Positions 16,307-26,541 of a stretch of DNA of 35,209 bases are shown here, one piece after another. How positions within the stretch are numbered: the first letter of the stretch is position 1; the number at the start of each line of letters is the position of its first letter. The notes under the pieces are model-generated. The model had not been told where the DNA came from. It was given only the letters and a program-made list of their open reading frames with translations, and made no database searches. The stretch comes from Candidatus Accumulibacter phosphatis (GTDB lineage Bacteria; Pseudomonadota; Gammaproteobacteria; Burkholderiales; Rhodocyclaceae), in assembly GCF_012939955.1 (NCBI RefSeq), contig NZ_SPMY01000057.1, positions 1 to 35,209 of the forward strand, written 5' to 3'. A program made the position numbers and the translations under genes.

Positions 16307-18312
16307 ATGTCCCTCGCCCTGAACAAGCCCAAACTGGACAATCTCGCCACCGATATCTGGAAGTCGGCCGAGCGGCTCCGGGGCAAGTTCAAGGCCTACG
16401 AATACCAGAGCGTCATCCTGCCGATCATCGTCATCCGCCGCCTGGAATGCGTGCTGATCAAATGGCGCCGCGATACCGCGGCCGAGGTCCAAGGCCGACG
16501 CCCGGAGCTGAAAGGACGAGAACTCGATGAGCTGGTAAAGCGGCTGGAAATCGGCACCGCGCCTTTCGCCAACCACACCGAATGGACGCTGAGCCGGATC
16601 TACGACGAAGACCACACCCTTCTCGAAGCAAACTTCCGGGCGTATATCAACGGTTTCTCGGAGAACGTCGACAACATCATCGACCACTTCAATTACCGGG
16701 CAACCATCGCGCAGATGGTCAGGAACAACCGCCTGGCGCCGATCCTCAACCAGTACAAGGAGCTTGAACTCGGCCCCGACAAACTGTCGCCGCTGGAAAT
16801 GGGCTACATCTACGAAGAGTTGCTGCGACGTTTTTCGGAACAGAGCGGCGAGGAAGCCGGGGAGCATTTCACGCCACGCGAAGTGATCCGGCTGATGGTC
16901 GAACTGCTCGACATCCCGATCCCCGACCACCACCTGTCGATCTATGACCCGGCCTGCGGCACCGGCGGCATGCTCTCGGTAGCCAAGGAACACCTGCTCG
17001 ACCGCGCAGCAACGGCCAGGCAGAAGGCAGACGTCGAGAAGTACGTCACCGTCCATGGCCAGGAGCTGTCGTCGGCCAACTACGCCATCTGCCAGGCCGA
17101 CCTGCTGATCAAGAACGACCGGCAGGCGCACGTCCATCTCGGCAACTCACTGATTCCGCACGATCCGCACAGCCGCGAGCCCGGCGACCAGTGGCCCGAA
17201 AGCCGCCACCGCTTCGACTTCATGCTCTCGAATCCGCCCTTTGGCGTCACCTGGGCGGCAAGGACGGCTACGAGAGCGAAACGCGCAAGCTCGCGAAAAA
17301 CCGCTATCGCGCCGGCCTGCCGCGCGTGAACGACGGCGCACTGCTCTTTCTGCAGACCATGCTCGCCAAGCTGAAGGAAGCGGCCAAGGGCGAAAGCCGG
17401 ATCGCCATCATCTTCAACGGTTCGCCGCTGTCCAATGGCGACTGCGGCTCGGGCGAAAGCGAAATCCGCCGCTGGATCCTCGAAAACGACTGGCTCGACG
17501 CGATAGTCATGCTGCCCGACCAGCTCTTCTACAACACCGGAATCTTCACCTACGTCTGGCTGCTGCGCAACGACAAACCGGCTGCCCATCGCGGCCGCGT
17601 GATGCTCATCGATGCCCGCCAGCAGTTCGAGAAGGAACCCAAGTCCTTCGGCAACAAACGCAATCGCATCACCGACGTCCACCGCGCCTGGATCGAGACG
17701 CGCTATCGCGACGGCTGGCAGCCGGACTACCACGACGAGCAGCTCAAGATCTTCCGCTGCCAGGACTTCGCCTACCACAAGGTCAGCGTCGTCTTCTGGC
17801 AGTTCGACGAAAACGATCAGCCAGCAATACTCACCGAGCCCTACGAAAAAGCCTTCACGGCCGCGAACCTCAGGAAAGAACAGGAGTTCTACGACAGCGA
17901 GCTGATCTTTCGCGTGCGCGTCGCAACGCCCTCGCCTGGCGGAGGAAAGGGAGCTGCGAGCGAGGGCGAGGCGCTCCGCGTCCTCACGCTAACCCCCAGG
18001 GACAACGCAACGCAGAAGTTCAAGGCGCTGCTGGCCGACAAGGCGGAAGTGGTCGCCGTCGAATGGACCCACCACCACTACGTCAGGGACGACGAGTACA
18101 TCCCGCACGGCGAGGACATTGCTGCCTTCCTGGACCGTGAAATCGCCAAACCCGTCATCCGCTGGCAGGACAGCCCCCAGCTCGGCTACGAAATCCTGCC
18201 CAACAAGTACTTCTATCGCTATGAGCCGCCAAAACCGGCGAAGGAACTGCTCGCCGAGTTCTGGAGGCTGGAGAAGGAGGCGGAGAAGATGTTGGAGGGG
18301 TTGGCGCAATGA
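16307..18312 (+). pseudogene. hsdM: Type I restriction-modification DNA methyltransferase subunit HsdM, frameshifted
   Basis: HsdM is an N6-adenine methyltransferase that works as M2S. The first frame gives 316 codons with the SAM motif YDPACGTGG (213-221) and catalytic NPPF (309-312). The sequence then breaks at 17253-17255, where GGG should be GGGG: tryptophan would be followed by GGKDGYESETRKLAKNRYRAG in the second frame, which runs on about 352 codons to 18312. The combined product of about 668 aa matches HsdM. Codons from about 17925 to 17990 encode a low-complexity insert over a palindrome. AAGGA precedes the ATG. As written, the methylase would lack its C-terminal half. Confidence 0.9.
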
Positions 18313-19652
18313 CTAAGCTTCCTTCCGACTGGCATAGAGACCGGCTGAAAGATGTCGCGCTTGTCAACGGAGCTTCACTGCCAACTAATACGGATCCAGA
18401 TTACGAGTTCGACTACCTCGAAATTTCGAACGTTGACTACCATGGGGTCATCAACCCCGACGCGATTGAGAATTTGCGCTTCGAGGACGCCCCGTCAAGA
18501 GCCAGGCGCCGTGTCTCGCGGAACTGTACCTTGATCTCGTCAGTGCGACCCAACTTGCAGGCTGTCGTCTTCTTGAGCGAGATCAGTAGCAACCTTGTGT
18601 GTTCGACAGGTTTCAATGTGGTGCAGCCGATCGAAAACAAGGTCTTGCCGAAGTTTGCCTACTACGCCCTGATATCCGAACGCGGCCGGCAGTATTTTGA
18701 AGCGACGGCCACCGGCGTCGGTTATCCGGCGATAAGCGATAAGGACTTTGGTTCGCATCGCCTCCCGCTGCCCACGCTCCCCGAGCAAGAACGCATCGCT
18801 GGATATCTCGACGCGAGTTGCGCAGCGATTGACGCGGCAATAGCCGCCAAGCGCCGCCAGATCGAAACACTCGATACCACAAGGGAAAGCCTCATCGAAC
18901 ACACTGTCACTCGAGGTGTGCGCGTCGACGCAGAGCTGCGTACCATCGACAACGAATGGCTCACGATGATTCCCATCCACTGGCAGGCCTGTCGGATCAA
19001 GCGCATCGTGTCCAGCGTTGATTATGGAATCTCCCAAAGCACCGAACCGGAAGGACGTTACCCGGTGCTTAAAATGGGGCATATCCAGCGCGGCGAAATC
19101 ACGTTTCGCAACCTCGACTTCGTGCACACGGTTCCCGAACACCTGCTGCTCGACAAAGGTGATTTGCTCTTCAACAGAACCAACAGCCCAGACCAGGTTG
19201 GGAAAGCCGCCATTTTTCGCCGGAGCAAGGCGGACCAGGTGACTTTCGCCTCGTACCTCGTGCGACTTCGCACGAACCACCGCGCAGATGCGCGCTACCT
19301 GAACTATCTGATCAACTGCGCCGGCTTCCTGTCCTTCGCAAGAAAACTTGCCATCCCTTCGGTCCAGCAATCGAATCTCAACTCGACTCGCTACTGTCGA
19401 CTCCTCGTCCCACGACCGCCGCTACCCGAGCAAATCGAAATCGCAGCTTTTCTCGATAAACGCACGGCCGAGCTGAATCGGATAGTCGCCAACGTAGAAG
19501 CGCAGATCGCCGCCCTCACCACTTACCGCAAAGCCCTGATCCACGAATGCGTCACCGGCCAGCGGCGAATTTCGGAGGCCGATCTGCGCGCAGTCACGAG
19601 CCGAACTGCTAGAGTCGACGCGGAAGCGCAGCCGGAACCGACCCATGCCTGA
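18309..19652 (+). CDS. hsdS: Type I restriction-modification specificity subunit HsdS
   Basis: The 447-aa protein has two target-recognition domains, each followed by a long helical spacer. The first repeat ends in LPTLPEQERIAGYLD and the second in PRPPLPEQIEIAAFLDKR, the conserved elements that dock HsdM. Each recognition domain dictates half of the bipartite target sequence, which cannot be inferred here. The ATG overlaps the hsdM stop by four bases (ATGA), and the frame is intact. Its GC content looks lower than its neighbours in the first recognition domain, as is common for exchangeable hsdS segments. Confidence 0.93.
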   Translation: MTKLPSDWHRDRLKDVALVNGASLPTNTDPDYEFDYLEISNVDYHGVINPDAIENLRFEDAPSRARRRVSRNCTLISSVRPNLQAVVFLSEISSNLVCSTGFNVVQPIENKVLPKFAYYALISERGRQYFEATATGVGYPAISDKDFGSHRLPLPTLPEQERIAGYLDASCAAIDAAIAAKRRQIETLDTTRESLIEHTVTRGVRVDAELRTIDNEWLTMIPIHWQACRIKRIVSSVDYGISQSTEPEGRYPVLKMGHIQRGEITFRNLDFVHTVPEHLLLDKGDLLFNRTNSPDQVGKAAIFRRSKADQVTFASYLVRLRTNHRADARYLNYLINCAGFLSFARKLAIPSVQQSNLNSTRYCRLLVPRPPLPEQIEIAAFLDKRTAELNRIVANVEAQIAALTTYRKALIHECVTGQRRISEADLRAVTSRTARVDAEAQPEPTHA

Positions 19653-20748
19653 ACTCGACACGATCACCGTCAAGGGCTTCAAGAGCATCGCCGCCATCGA
19701 GAAACTGAAGCTCGGGGCGATCAATGTCGTCATCGGGCCGAATGGATCGGGCAAGTCGAACTTCATCGGCGTTTTTTCCTTCCTGCACGCGATCCGCGAA
19801 GGGCATCTGCAGGACTACGTGGTCAAGGCGGGTGGCGCCGACAAAGTCCTGCATTTCGGATCCAAGGCGACCGAGAAGCTGGAAATTCGCGTTTCCTTCA
19901 AGGACGGCATTAACCAGTACGCAATCGCTCTTGAACCGACCGCGGCAGACCAGCTTCACCCAGCTTCCGAAACCGTCTCCCGTAGCGTCAAGTGTGCTCC
20001 GGCACCGTATTCAGACGACCTCGCCTCACTCGGAATGGAAGCCGGCATCAGCGACCCGCGACTGCCACCCACGGGCTCCTACGTACGCCAGCACCTCGAT
20101 CGCTGGCGGCTCTACCACTTCCACGACACCAGTTCGACTTCTCCGATGAAGAAGACGGCGGACGTCAACGACAACCGCTACCTGCGCCCGGACGGCTCGA
20201 ATCTGGCCGCCTTCCTCTATTACCTGCGCCTGAAGCACGACTCCGCGTACAGCCTGATCCGTCGCACGATTCAGCGCGTCGCGCCCTTCTTCGATGATTT
20301 CGTTCTCGAACCGCAACAGCTCAATCCTGACAAGATCCGCCTGGAGTGGCGTCACAAGGGTTCGGAAGCCTATTTCGACGCGGCATCCCTCTCCGATGGC
20401 ACGCTGCGCTTCATCGCCCTGGCAACGCTGTTCCTGCAACCGGACAGCTATCGCCCGTCGCTGATCCTGGTCGACGAACCGGAGCTGGGTCTGCATCCCT
20501 ACGCAATCACTCTGCTGGCCTCGCTGGTCAAGCAAGCCGCCGTCACGACGCAGGTCATTCTGTCGACCCAATCGCCGCTGCTGCTCGATCATTTCCAGCC
20601 CGAGGATGTCCTGGTCGCCAACCGCGTCGGCGGCGCAACGCAATTCACGCGGCTTGAAGCGGACCGACTGGCGAGCTGGCTGGAGGACTACAGCCTGGGC
20701 CAGCTCTGGGAAAAGAACGAGTTCGGTGGCCGCCCGGCCGGAGAATGA
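19645..20748 (+). CDS. AAA family ATPase (AAA_21 / OLD-like), defence-associated
   Basis: The 367-aa protein has an SMC/ABC-type head: Walker A GPNGSGKS at 31-38, signature-like LSDGTLRF near 249-256, Walker B LILVDEPELGLHP with Asp277-Glu278, and a switch histidine region STQSPLLLDHF. This is the AAA_21/RecF-like class found in anti-phage modules. There is no nuclease domain in the chain; the partner is the adjacent DUF4276 gene. The start overlaps the hsdS stop by 8 bases, so it is co-translated with the hsd genes. A role in sensing DNA ends or phage proteins is inferred from related ATPase-TOPRIM pairs. Confidence 0.87.
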   Translation: MPELDTITVKGFKSIAAIEKLKLGAINVVIGPNGSGKSNFIGVFSFLHAIREGHLQDYVVKAGGADKVLHFGSKATEKLEIRVSFKDGINQYAIALEPTAADQLHPASETVSRSVKCAPAPYSDDLASLGMEAGISDPRLPPTGSYVRQHLDRWRLYHFHDTSSTSPMKKTADVNDNRYLRPDGSNLAAFLYYLRLKHDSAYSLIRRTIQRVAPFFDDFVLEPQQLNPDKIRLEWRHKGSEAYFDAASLSDGTLRFIALATLFLQPDSYRPSLILVDEPELGLHPYAITLLASLVKQAAVTTQVILSTQSPLLLDHFQPEDVLVANRVGGATQFTRLEADRLASWLEDYSLGQLWEKNEFGGRPAGE

Positions 20749-20752
20749 GCGA

Positions 20753-21445
20753 ATGACCCGCCTGCTGATCCACGTGGAGGGCGAAACGGAAGAGAGCTTC
20801 GTCAATGAGCTTCTTGCTCCGCACCTGTACACCTGCGGCTACAGCCAGGTCAGCGCTCGCCTGCTCGGCAATGCCCGGCAGCGCGATCGGCGCGGTGGAA
20901 TCCGCGGCTGGAATGGGGTGCGCAGGGATATCCTGAAGCACCTCAAGGAGGACTCCGCCTGCCTGGCGACGACGATGGTCGACTACTACGGCTTGCCGCA
21001 GAGTGGCGAGAAGGCGTGGCCAGGCCGGGCCGAGGCTGGATCTCTGCCCTTCGCACGCAAGGCGGCGACCGTACAGGACGCCTTGCTGGCCGACATCGGC
21101 AGCGAAGCTGGCGCCGCCTCGCTCGCGACGCGCTTCGTGCCGTACGTGATGATGCACGAGTTCGAGGGGCTGCTGTTCAGCGACTGCGCACACTTCGCCG
21201 AGGGTATCGGCAGGGCTGAACTGGCGCCATCTTTCCAGGCCATCCGCGACGAATTCGACACGCCGGAAGAAATCAACGACTCGCCGGTGACGGCGCCGTC
21301 GAAGCGCGTGCAAGCCCTCGTCCCCGGTTACGAAAAACCGCTGTTCGGCACCCTTGCCGCCCTGGAGATCGGGCTGCACGCGATTCGTGCGCAGTGTCCG
21401 CATTTCCGGCAATGGCTCGAACATATCGAGTCCCGGCCCGGCTGA
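20753..21445 (+). CDS. DUF4276 family protein (TOPRIM-like partner of the AAA ATPase)
   Basis: The 230-aa protein opens with VEGETEE (8-14), the Glu-Gly motif of TOPRIM-like folds, then MVDYYGLP (the DxD-like acidic site) and MHEFEGLLFSD, all usual DUF4276 landmarks. Such proteins typically accompany AAA_21 ATPases and may act as nuclease effectors. The start lies 4 bp after the ATPase stop; the longer open frame upstream overlaps the ATPase gene and is rejected. No lesion is visible. Nuclease activity is inferred from the fold, not demonstrated. Confidence 0.85.
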   Translation: MTRLLIHVEGETEESFVNELLAPHLYTCGYSQVSARLLGNARQRDRRGGIRGWNGVRRDILKHLKEDSACLATTMVDYYGLPQSGEKAWPGRAEAGSLPFARKAATVQDALLADIGSEAGAASLATRFVPYVMMHEFEGLLFSDCAHFAEGIGRAELAPSFQAIRDEFDTPEEINDSPVTAPSKRVQALVPGYEKPLFGTLAALEIGLHAIRAQCPHFRQWLEHIESRPG

Positions 21446-21452
21446 ATCGACC

Positions 21453-24389
21453 ATGCCACGCACACGAGCGCCGGAACTGAATTTCCAGCAGCACGTCGCG
21501 GACTTCCTGGTCCGCGTGCATGGCTACGGCGTACTCGAGCAGGCGGAAATCACCGACAGCGAACACTGCATCGCCGAAGATCAGCTCTGGGCCTTCCTGC
21601 AGGCGACGCAGGCCGAGCAGCTCAGAACGCTCGCCGACGACTATTCGAGCGATGCGCGCGAAGAAGTCTTTCGCGCCCTGCGCAGGGAGCTGGAGTACAC
21701 GCCGCTGTGGATGATCCTGCGCCACGGCCTGAAAGTGCGCGGGCTGGCGTTCCGCCTCTACTACCCGAAACCCCGCTCGGTCGAGAGCGCCGCAGCGGAC
21801 AGACACGGCCAAAACCGCCTCACCTTTCGTCCGCACTTCTATTTTGGCGAGACGCGGCAGGAGATCGACTTCGTCGTCTTCCTCAACGGCCTGCCGATCG
21901 TCGCGCTGGAACTGAAGCACGAGAAAAACCAGACGGTACACGACGCGGTCGCCCAGTTCGCCGCGCGCGACCACGCGCAGCGCATCTTCCGGCACCCGTT
22001 CCTGTACCTGGCCGCCGATACCAGCGACGTGATGGCGGCGACCGACCCACGCCGGGTGGAAAACTTCCGCTGGCACAACAGCGGCCTGACCAATACGGCG
22101 CAAGCGGCAGGCGAGTACTCGGTCGAGTTCCTCTATCGCGAGATTCTCGGCAAGGACGAGCTGCTGGAAGCGCTGTCCTTCTTTCTGGTCCGCGTACCAG
22201 AGCGGGAAGCCGAAGACGACAAGCGGCGGCAGGCGGCCTTCACCATCCTGCCGCGCTACCACCAGAGCCGCATGGTGCGCAAGCTCGCCGACAACGCGCA
22301 GGCGCTGTTTGCCGCCTCCGGAAACATCGGCCGCAAGTATCTGATCAATCACTCGGCGGGCAGCGGCAAGACGCTCTCCATCTGCTGGCTGGCCGACCGC
22401 CTGCACAGCCTGTTCAAGCCGGGCAGCAGCGAGAAGCTGGTGAACGTGGTCTTCATCCTGACCGACCGCAAGGCGCTGGATACCAACATCCGCGACGACA
22501 TCGAGAAGTTCACCCATCTCAAGGATGTCGTCGGACTGGCGCGCAAGGCCGACGACCTGCCGCGTTTCCTCAAGGAGCGCAAGTCGATCATTGTCACCAC
22601 CCAGCAGAAGTTCGCCTGGGTGCTCGAACAGATCAGGAACGACCCGGCGCTGAAAAAGCTGCGCGTCGCCTTCCTGATCGACGAGGCACATCGCTCGCAG
22701 GAAGGCCAGATGGGTGTCGCCATCCGTGTGCCTTTCCGGCGCGCCGACGAGGCCGACCAGGGCGACGAAGCCGCAACAGGGGAAACGCCGGACGATGACG
22801 AACAAATCGCCAGGATCATCCGCGCGCACGATCTCAACCAGCTTTTCGTCGCCTTCAGCGCAACACCGGCGCCGGCCACGGTGACACTGTTCGGCAAGCC
22901 TTTCGACACCTACAGCGAGGCGGAGGCGATTGCCGAAGGCTACATCGTCGACGTGGCAGCGAGCATCATTTCGTACAAGACGCTCTACAACCTGCATTGC
23001 CCGCTCGTGCCCACGCCCGACGATGAACGATTGTATCCGGCGGGAGTGGTGTCGAAAGCGCTGAAGAACGTCGCTTTCCAGGACGATGGCCTGATCCAGT
23101 AAAAGGCGGAAGTGATGCTGCGCATCTTCGAAAAGGACGTGCAGTCGCTTATCGGCAATCGCGCCAAGGCGATGATCGTTGCCTGTTCGCGCGTCGCCGG
23201 CCTGCGCTATTTCCGCATCATCCAGGAGAAGCTCAGGGAGCGCGGCACCGCCTACAAGGCGCTCTACGCGTTCTCGGACTTCGTCCATCCGCAGACCAAC
23301 GCAGCGATTAGCGAGCACGCGGTGAACCAGCTCGACGACGGCGAGCTGATCGAGGAGCGCTTCAAGGGTGAGGACTATCGCCTGATGATCGTCGCCAACA
23401 AGTTCCAGACCGGCTTCGACCAGCCGCTACTGGCCGGAATGTTCCTCGACAAGCCGGTCCTGGACCGCAACGCCGTACAGACCGTGTCGCGGCTGAACCG
23501 CAGCCACGAAGGCAAGAACGATGTGGTGGTGGTCGATTTCACCAACAACGCCAGGGCCATCCTCGGCGCTTTCGCCAGATATCGTAAAGGCACGCCCTTC
23601 GAAGCGGAGGAGCCGGACCCCGCGCAATGCACTGCCCTGCACGCCCGGCTACTCGCAGCGGGCGTCTTCTCGCAGAGCGACGCCAGCGACTTCGTCGCCC
23701 TGGCTGCGTCGGGAACGGATGCGCAACTGCAGCTCGTCGTAAACGCGCTTCGCATACGCTTCCAGACCAGGCTCACGTCCGCGGACGAGCGCAAGAACTT
23801 TGTCTACCTGCTGGCGCGGCTGGTGAAGAGCGTTCATTTCCTGACCTGTTTCTTCGCCTTGCCCGCCGCCGTACGGGAGATCGCCACCTTTGCCGAATAC
23901 GTCGGACCACAGCTGATCAAGCAGGGCAGCATTTCCGAGCTGATGCAGCAGATTCGTCGGACCGAAGTCGCCAAGGCCGCCGTTCGCTACAACGGCGAAG
24001 TGCGCAGCCGCGGCGGCGAGGTGAAACTGAGACCCGGCGGCGGCAGAAAGGGCGTCGGCCCGACGCTACGTAAAGTCTCGATCCAGCAGATGATCGCCGA
24101 CATTGCGGCTGAGTTCACGATCAGCGACGAGGAGGCGCTATTCATCAGGCAGGTGACCGAGGAAAAGTCGGTCGACGCGACCATTCGCAGCACGGTGCAC
24201 GCACATCGCGAGGACATGGGCTTCCTCGAAGGCGCCTACCACATCCAGGTGAACGGGGAAATTCTCATCGCCTACCGCCATCTCGAACGCTACGAGGCGC
24301 TGGCGGACGCCAGGTACACCGACACCGGAGCCATCTTCGACATCATGGCCGCAACCGTCATCGAACGTCATCTGCAGGCTGCGGCATGA
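21453..24389 (+). pseudogene. hsdR: Type I restriction enzyme HsdR with an in-frame TAA
   Basis: The full reading frame of 978 codons encodes an HsdR motor-nuclease. It has PD-(D/E)xK residues Asp139 and Glu153-x-Lys155 (IDFVVFLNGL, then ALELKHEK), Walker A AGSGKT (302-307), DEAH at 410-413, the FSATPAP motif III, then ILIV-type helicase domain 2 with FQTGFDQP and QTVSRLNR. A TAA at 23100-23102 replaces codon 550, where a GAA would fit (GLIQ-E-KAEVMLRIF). Both sides are in the same frame. The stop separates nuclease plus RecA1 from RecA2 plus the HsdM-binding tail. The start is 7 bp after the DUF4276 stop. Confidence 0.9.
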
Positions 24390-25048
24390 ACACACGCATG
24401 ACCGACATCCCGGAGCATGATCGACCACGCGAGAAACTGCTGCGCAAAGGCGCTGCAGCACTCAGTGATCAGGAACTCGTCGCGGTGCTGCTCGGCAAGG
24501 GCACGGCGGCAATGGACGTCATGACGCTCGCCGGCAAGCTGGTGAGGATTGTCGACGAGAAAGGCCTGCAGCTTCGCGCCGACGATCTCACCCAGTACGG
24601 CGGCGTTGGCGACGCCAAGGCTGCGCTGATTCTCGCAGCGGTCGAATTTGCGCGCCGCCGCATCAAGCCCGAGGGCTCCCGGATTACAACGTCCGCCGAC
24701 CTTCTGCCGCACGTGCGGCATTACGCCGACCGCAGGCAGGAGCATTTCCTGTGTGCCAGCATCAACGGGGCAAACGAGATCCTGAACATAAGGGTTGTTT
24801 CAATCGGTCTTATCGATCGTACGCCCGTTCATCCGCGCGAAGTCTTCGCGGATGCCTTGGTGGACCGTGCCGCGGCGATCATCGTTGCGCACAACCATCC
24901 AAGCGGCGGGCTCGAACCGTCGGCAGCCGACATCGAAGCCACCAGGCAACTCAAGGCGGCCGGTAGCATCGTCGGCGTACCGCTGCTGGACCACATCATC
25001 TTCAATCGCAGGGGTTACTTCAGTTTTCTCGAGGCCGGGCGGCTGTAA
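24386..25048 (+). CDS. radC: RadC family protein (JAMM/MPN+ domain)
   Basis: The 220-aa protein has an N-terminal UPF0758 region (RPREKLLRKGAAALSDQELVA), a helix-hairpin-helix (YGGVGDAKAALILAAVEFARR), and a JAMM metal motif AHNHPSGGLEPSAAD at its C-terminal third. RadC was once called a DNA repair protein; its real biochemical role is unclear, and homologues occur in defence and mobile regions. The ATG overlaps the hsdR stop as ATGA, making it the last gene of the hsd operon. A second ATG, at 24398, is also possible. Confidence 0.92.
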   Translation: MNTRMTDIPEHDRPREKLLRKGAAALSDQELVAVLLGKGTAAMDVMTLAGKLVRIVDEKGLQLRADDLTQYGGVGDAKAALILAAVEFARRRIKPEGSRITTSADLLPHVRHYADRRQEHFLCASINGANEILNIRVVSIGLIDRTPVHPREVFADALVDRAAAIIVAHNHPSGGLEPSAADIEATRQLKAAGSIVGVPLLDHIIFNRRGYFSFLEAGRL

Positions 25049-25145
25049 GCCGCGCAAACAGAAATCGGTCGGCAACCGCGAGCCCCGCCAGAGCGCCCCG
25101 CGGTCCTTCCCCGGCCAAAAACCAACTATCCGCGCTGGAAACTCG

Positions 25146-26264
25146 TCAGCCGGCAAGCACCGACAGTGCATCATGATAGTCGTACTTGAGGTCGTCGGCG
25201 ACCTCGCGGCAGGTGACTTTTCCGAACGCGACGTTGAGACCGTTGCGCAGGTGCTCGCTGTCCTGCAGCGCCTGCCGCCAGCCCTTGTCGGCGATCTGCA
25301 GCGCGAAAGGCAGGGTCGCATTGTTGAGCGCGTAGGTCGAAGTGTTGGGTACGCCACCCGGCATGTTGGCGACGCAGTAATGCACCACGTTACCAACCAC
25401 GTAGGTCGGGTCGGCGTGCGTCGTCGCCTTGGCGGTCTCGCAGCAGCCCCCCTGGTCGATGGCCACGTCCACGATCACTGACCCGGGCTTCATCGCATTG
25501 ACCAGGTCGCGAGTGATCAGCTTCGGTGCCGCGGCACCCGGGATGAGCACGCCACCGATCACCAGATCGGCGGTCAGCACGTGCTGCTCGACATTGTCCC
25601 GGTTCGAGAAAACGGTGATCACGCGCGCGCCGAGCTGGCGATCGAGGCGCCGCAAGACGTCGAGGCTGCGGTCGATGACCACCACTTGCGCGCCGGTGCC
25701 GACGGCGATCTGCGCGGCGTTCGAACCGACGACACCACCGCCGAGGATGACGATCTTCGCCGACGGCACGCCGGCGACGCCGCCGAGCAGGATACCCATG
25801 CCACCGTGCGCCTTCTCGAGGCAATAGGCGCCGGCCTGAATCGACAGGCGTCCGGCGACTTCCGACATCGGCGCCAGCAAGGGCAGGCCGCCGCCCGGCT
25901 GGGTGACCGTTTCGTAGGCGATGCAAACGGCGCCGCTGCTGACCAGATCCGCGCACTGTGCAGGATCGGGGGCGAGGTGCAGGTAGGTGTAAAGAATCTG
26001 CCCTTCGCGCAGCATGGCGCGTTCGCCGGCCTGCGGCTCCTTGACCTTGATGATCATTTCGGCCTTGGCAAAAATCTCCGCGGCGGTCGCGGCAATCGTC
26101 GCTCCGGCCTTTTCGTAGACCTCGTCAGCGGCACCGATGCCAGCGCCAGCGCCGGTTTCAACAGTCACCGGATGACCGTGCTCGACCATCTCGCGAACCG
26201 ATGACGGGGTGAGACCGACACGGTATTCGTGGTTTTTTATCTCCTTGGGTACGCCGATGTGCAT
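25146..26264 (-). CDS. ald: Alanine dehydrogenase
   Basis: The 372-aa NAD-dependent enzyme interconverts L-alanine and pyruvate plus ammonia. Features seen are the N-terminal [20 protein letters not shown], the substrate lysine in [15 protein letters not shown] with the catalytic His, and the Rossmann fold [16 protein letters not shown]. The late segment [20 protein letters not shown] is characteristic. Length agrees with the family. It is monocistronic, convergent with radC and divergent from the sigma factor gene. No signal for a regulator such as AldR/Lrp was recognised. Confidence 0.96.
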   Translation of the reverse strand: MHIGVPKEIKNHEYRVGLTPSSVREMVEHGHPVTVETGAGAGIGAADEVYEKAGATIAATAAEIFAKAEMIIKVKEPQAGERAMLREGQILYTYLHLAPDPAQCADLVSSGAVCIAYETVTQPGGGLPLLAPMSEVAGRLSIQAGAYCLEKAHGGMGILLGGVAGVPSAKIVILGGGVVGSNAAQIAVGTGAQVVVIDRSLDVLRRLDRQLGARVITVFSNRDNVEQHVLTADLVIGGVLIPGAAAPKLITRDLVNAMKPGSVIVDVAIDQGGCCETAKATTHADPTYVVGNVVHYCVANMPGGVPNTSTYALNNATLPFALQIADKGWRQALQDSEHLRNGLNVAFGKVTCREVADDLKYDYHDALSVLAG

Positions 26265-26541
26265 CGCTGTCTCCTTGTGATCGTATTTAAGCCGCTTATC
26301 TTAGGCGATTTCCGTGTGGCGGGCTGGCTTTTTGCGTGTCGTGCAGTTGCCCGTTCGGCATGCCCCTGGCGCATGCCCGCGAGGCTTGCCTGGGCGGACT
26401 CGCCGCTCGAGAACCAGTCCCGCAGGGCGCCACTCGGCGCGCCAGCGCCAAGACCTCGGCACGTCTATCGCCGCTGCGCGCTTGCGTATAAACTGCCACT
26501 CCCGAACCCGGCGCCTTGCCCCCTACCGATTGCCGAAGCCG

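Noticed and set aside
21273-23318. Very long antisense open frame (over 680 codons) through hsdR
   Set aside because: It is a GC-rich shadow: composition has no domain signature, while the plus strand has clear nuclease and helicase motifs.
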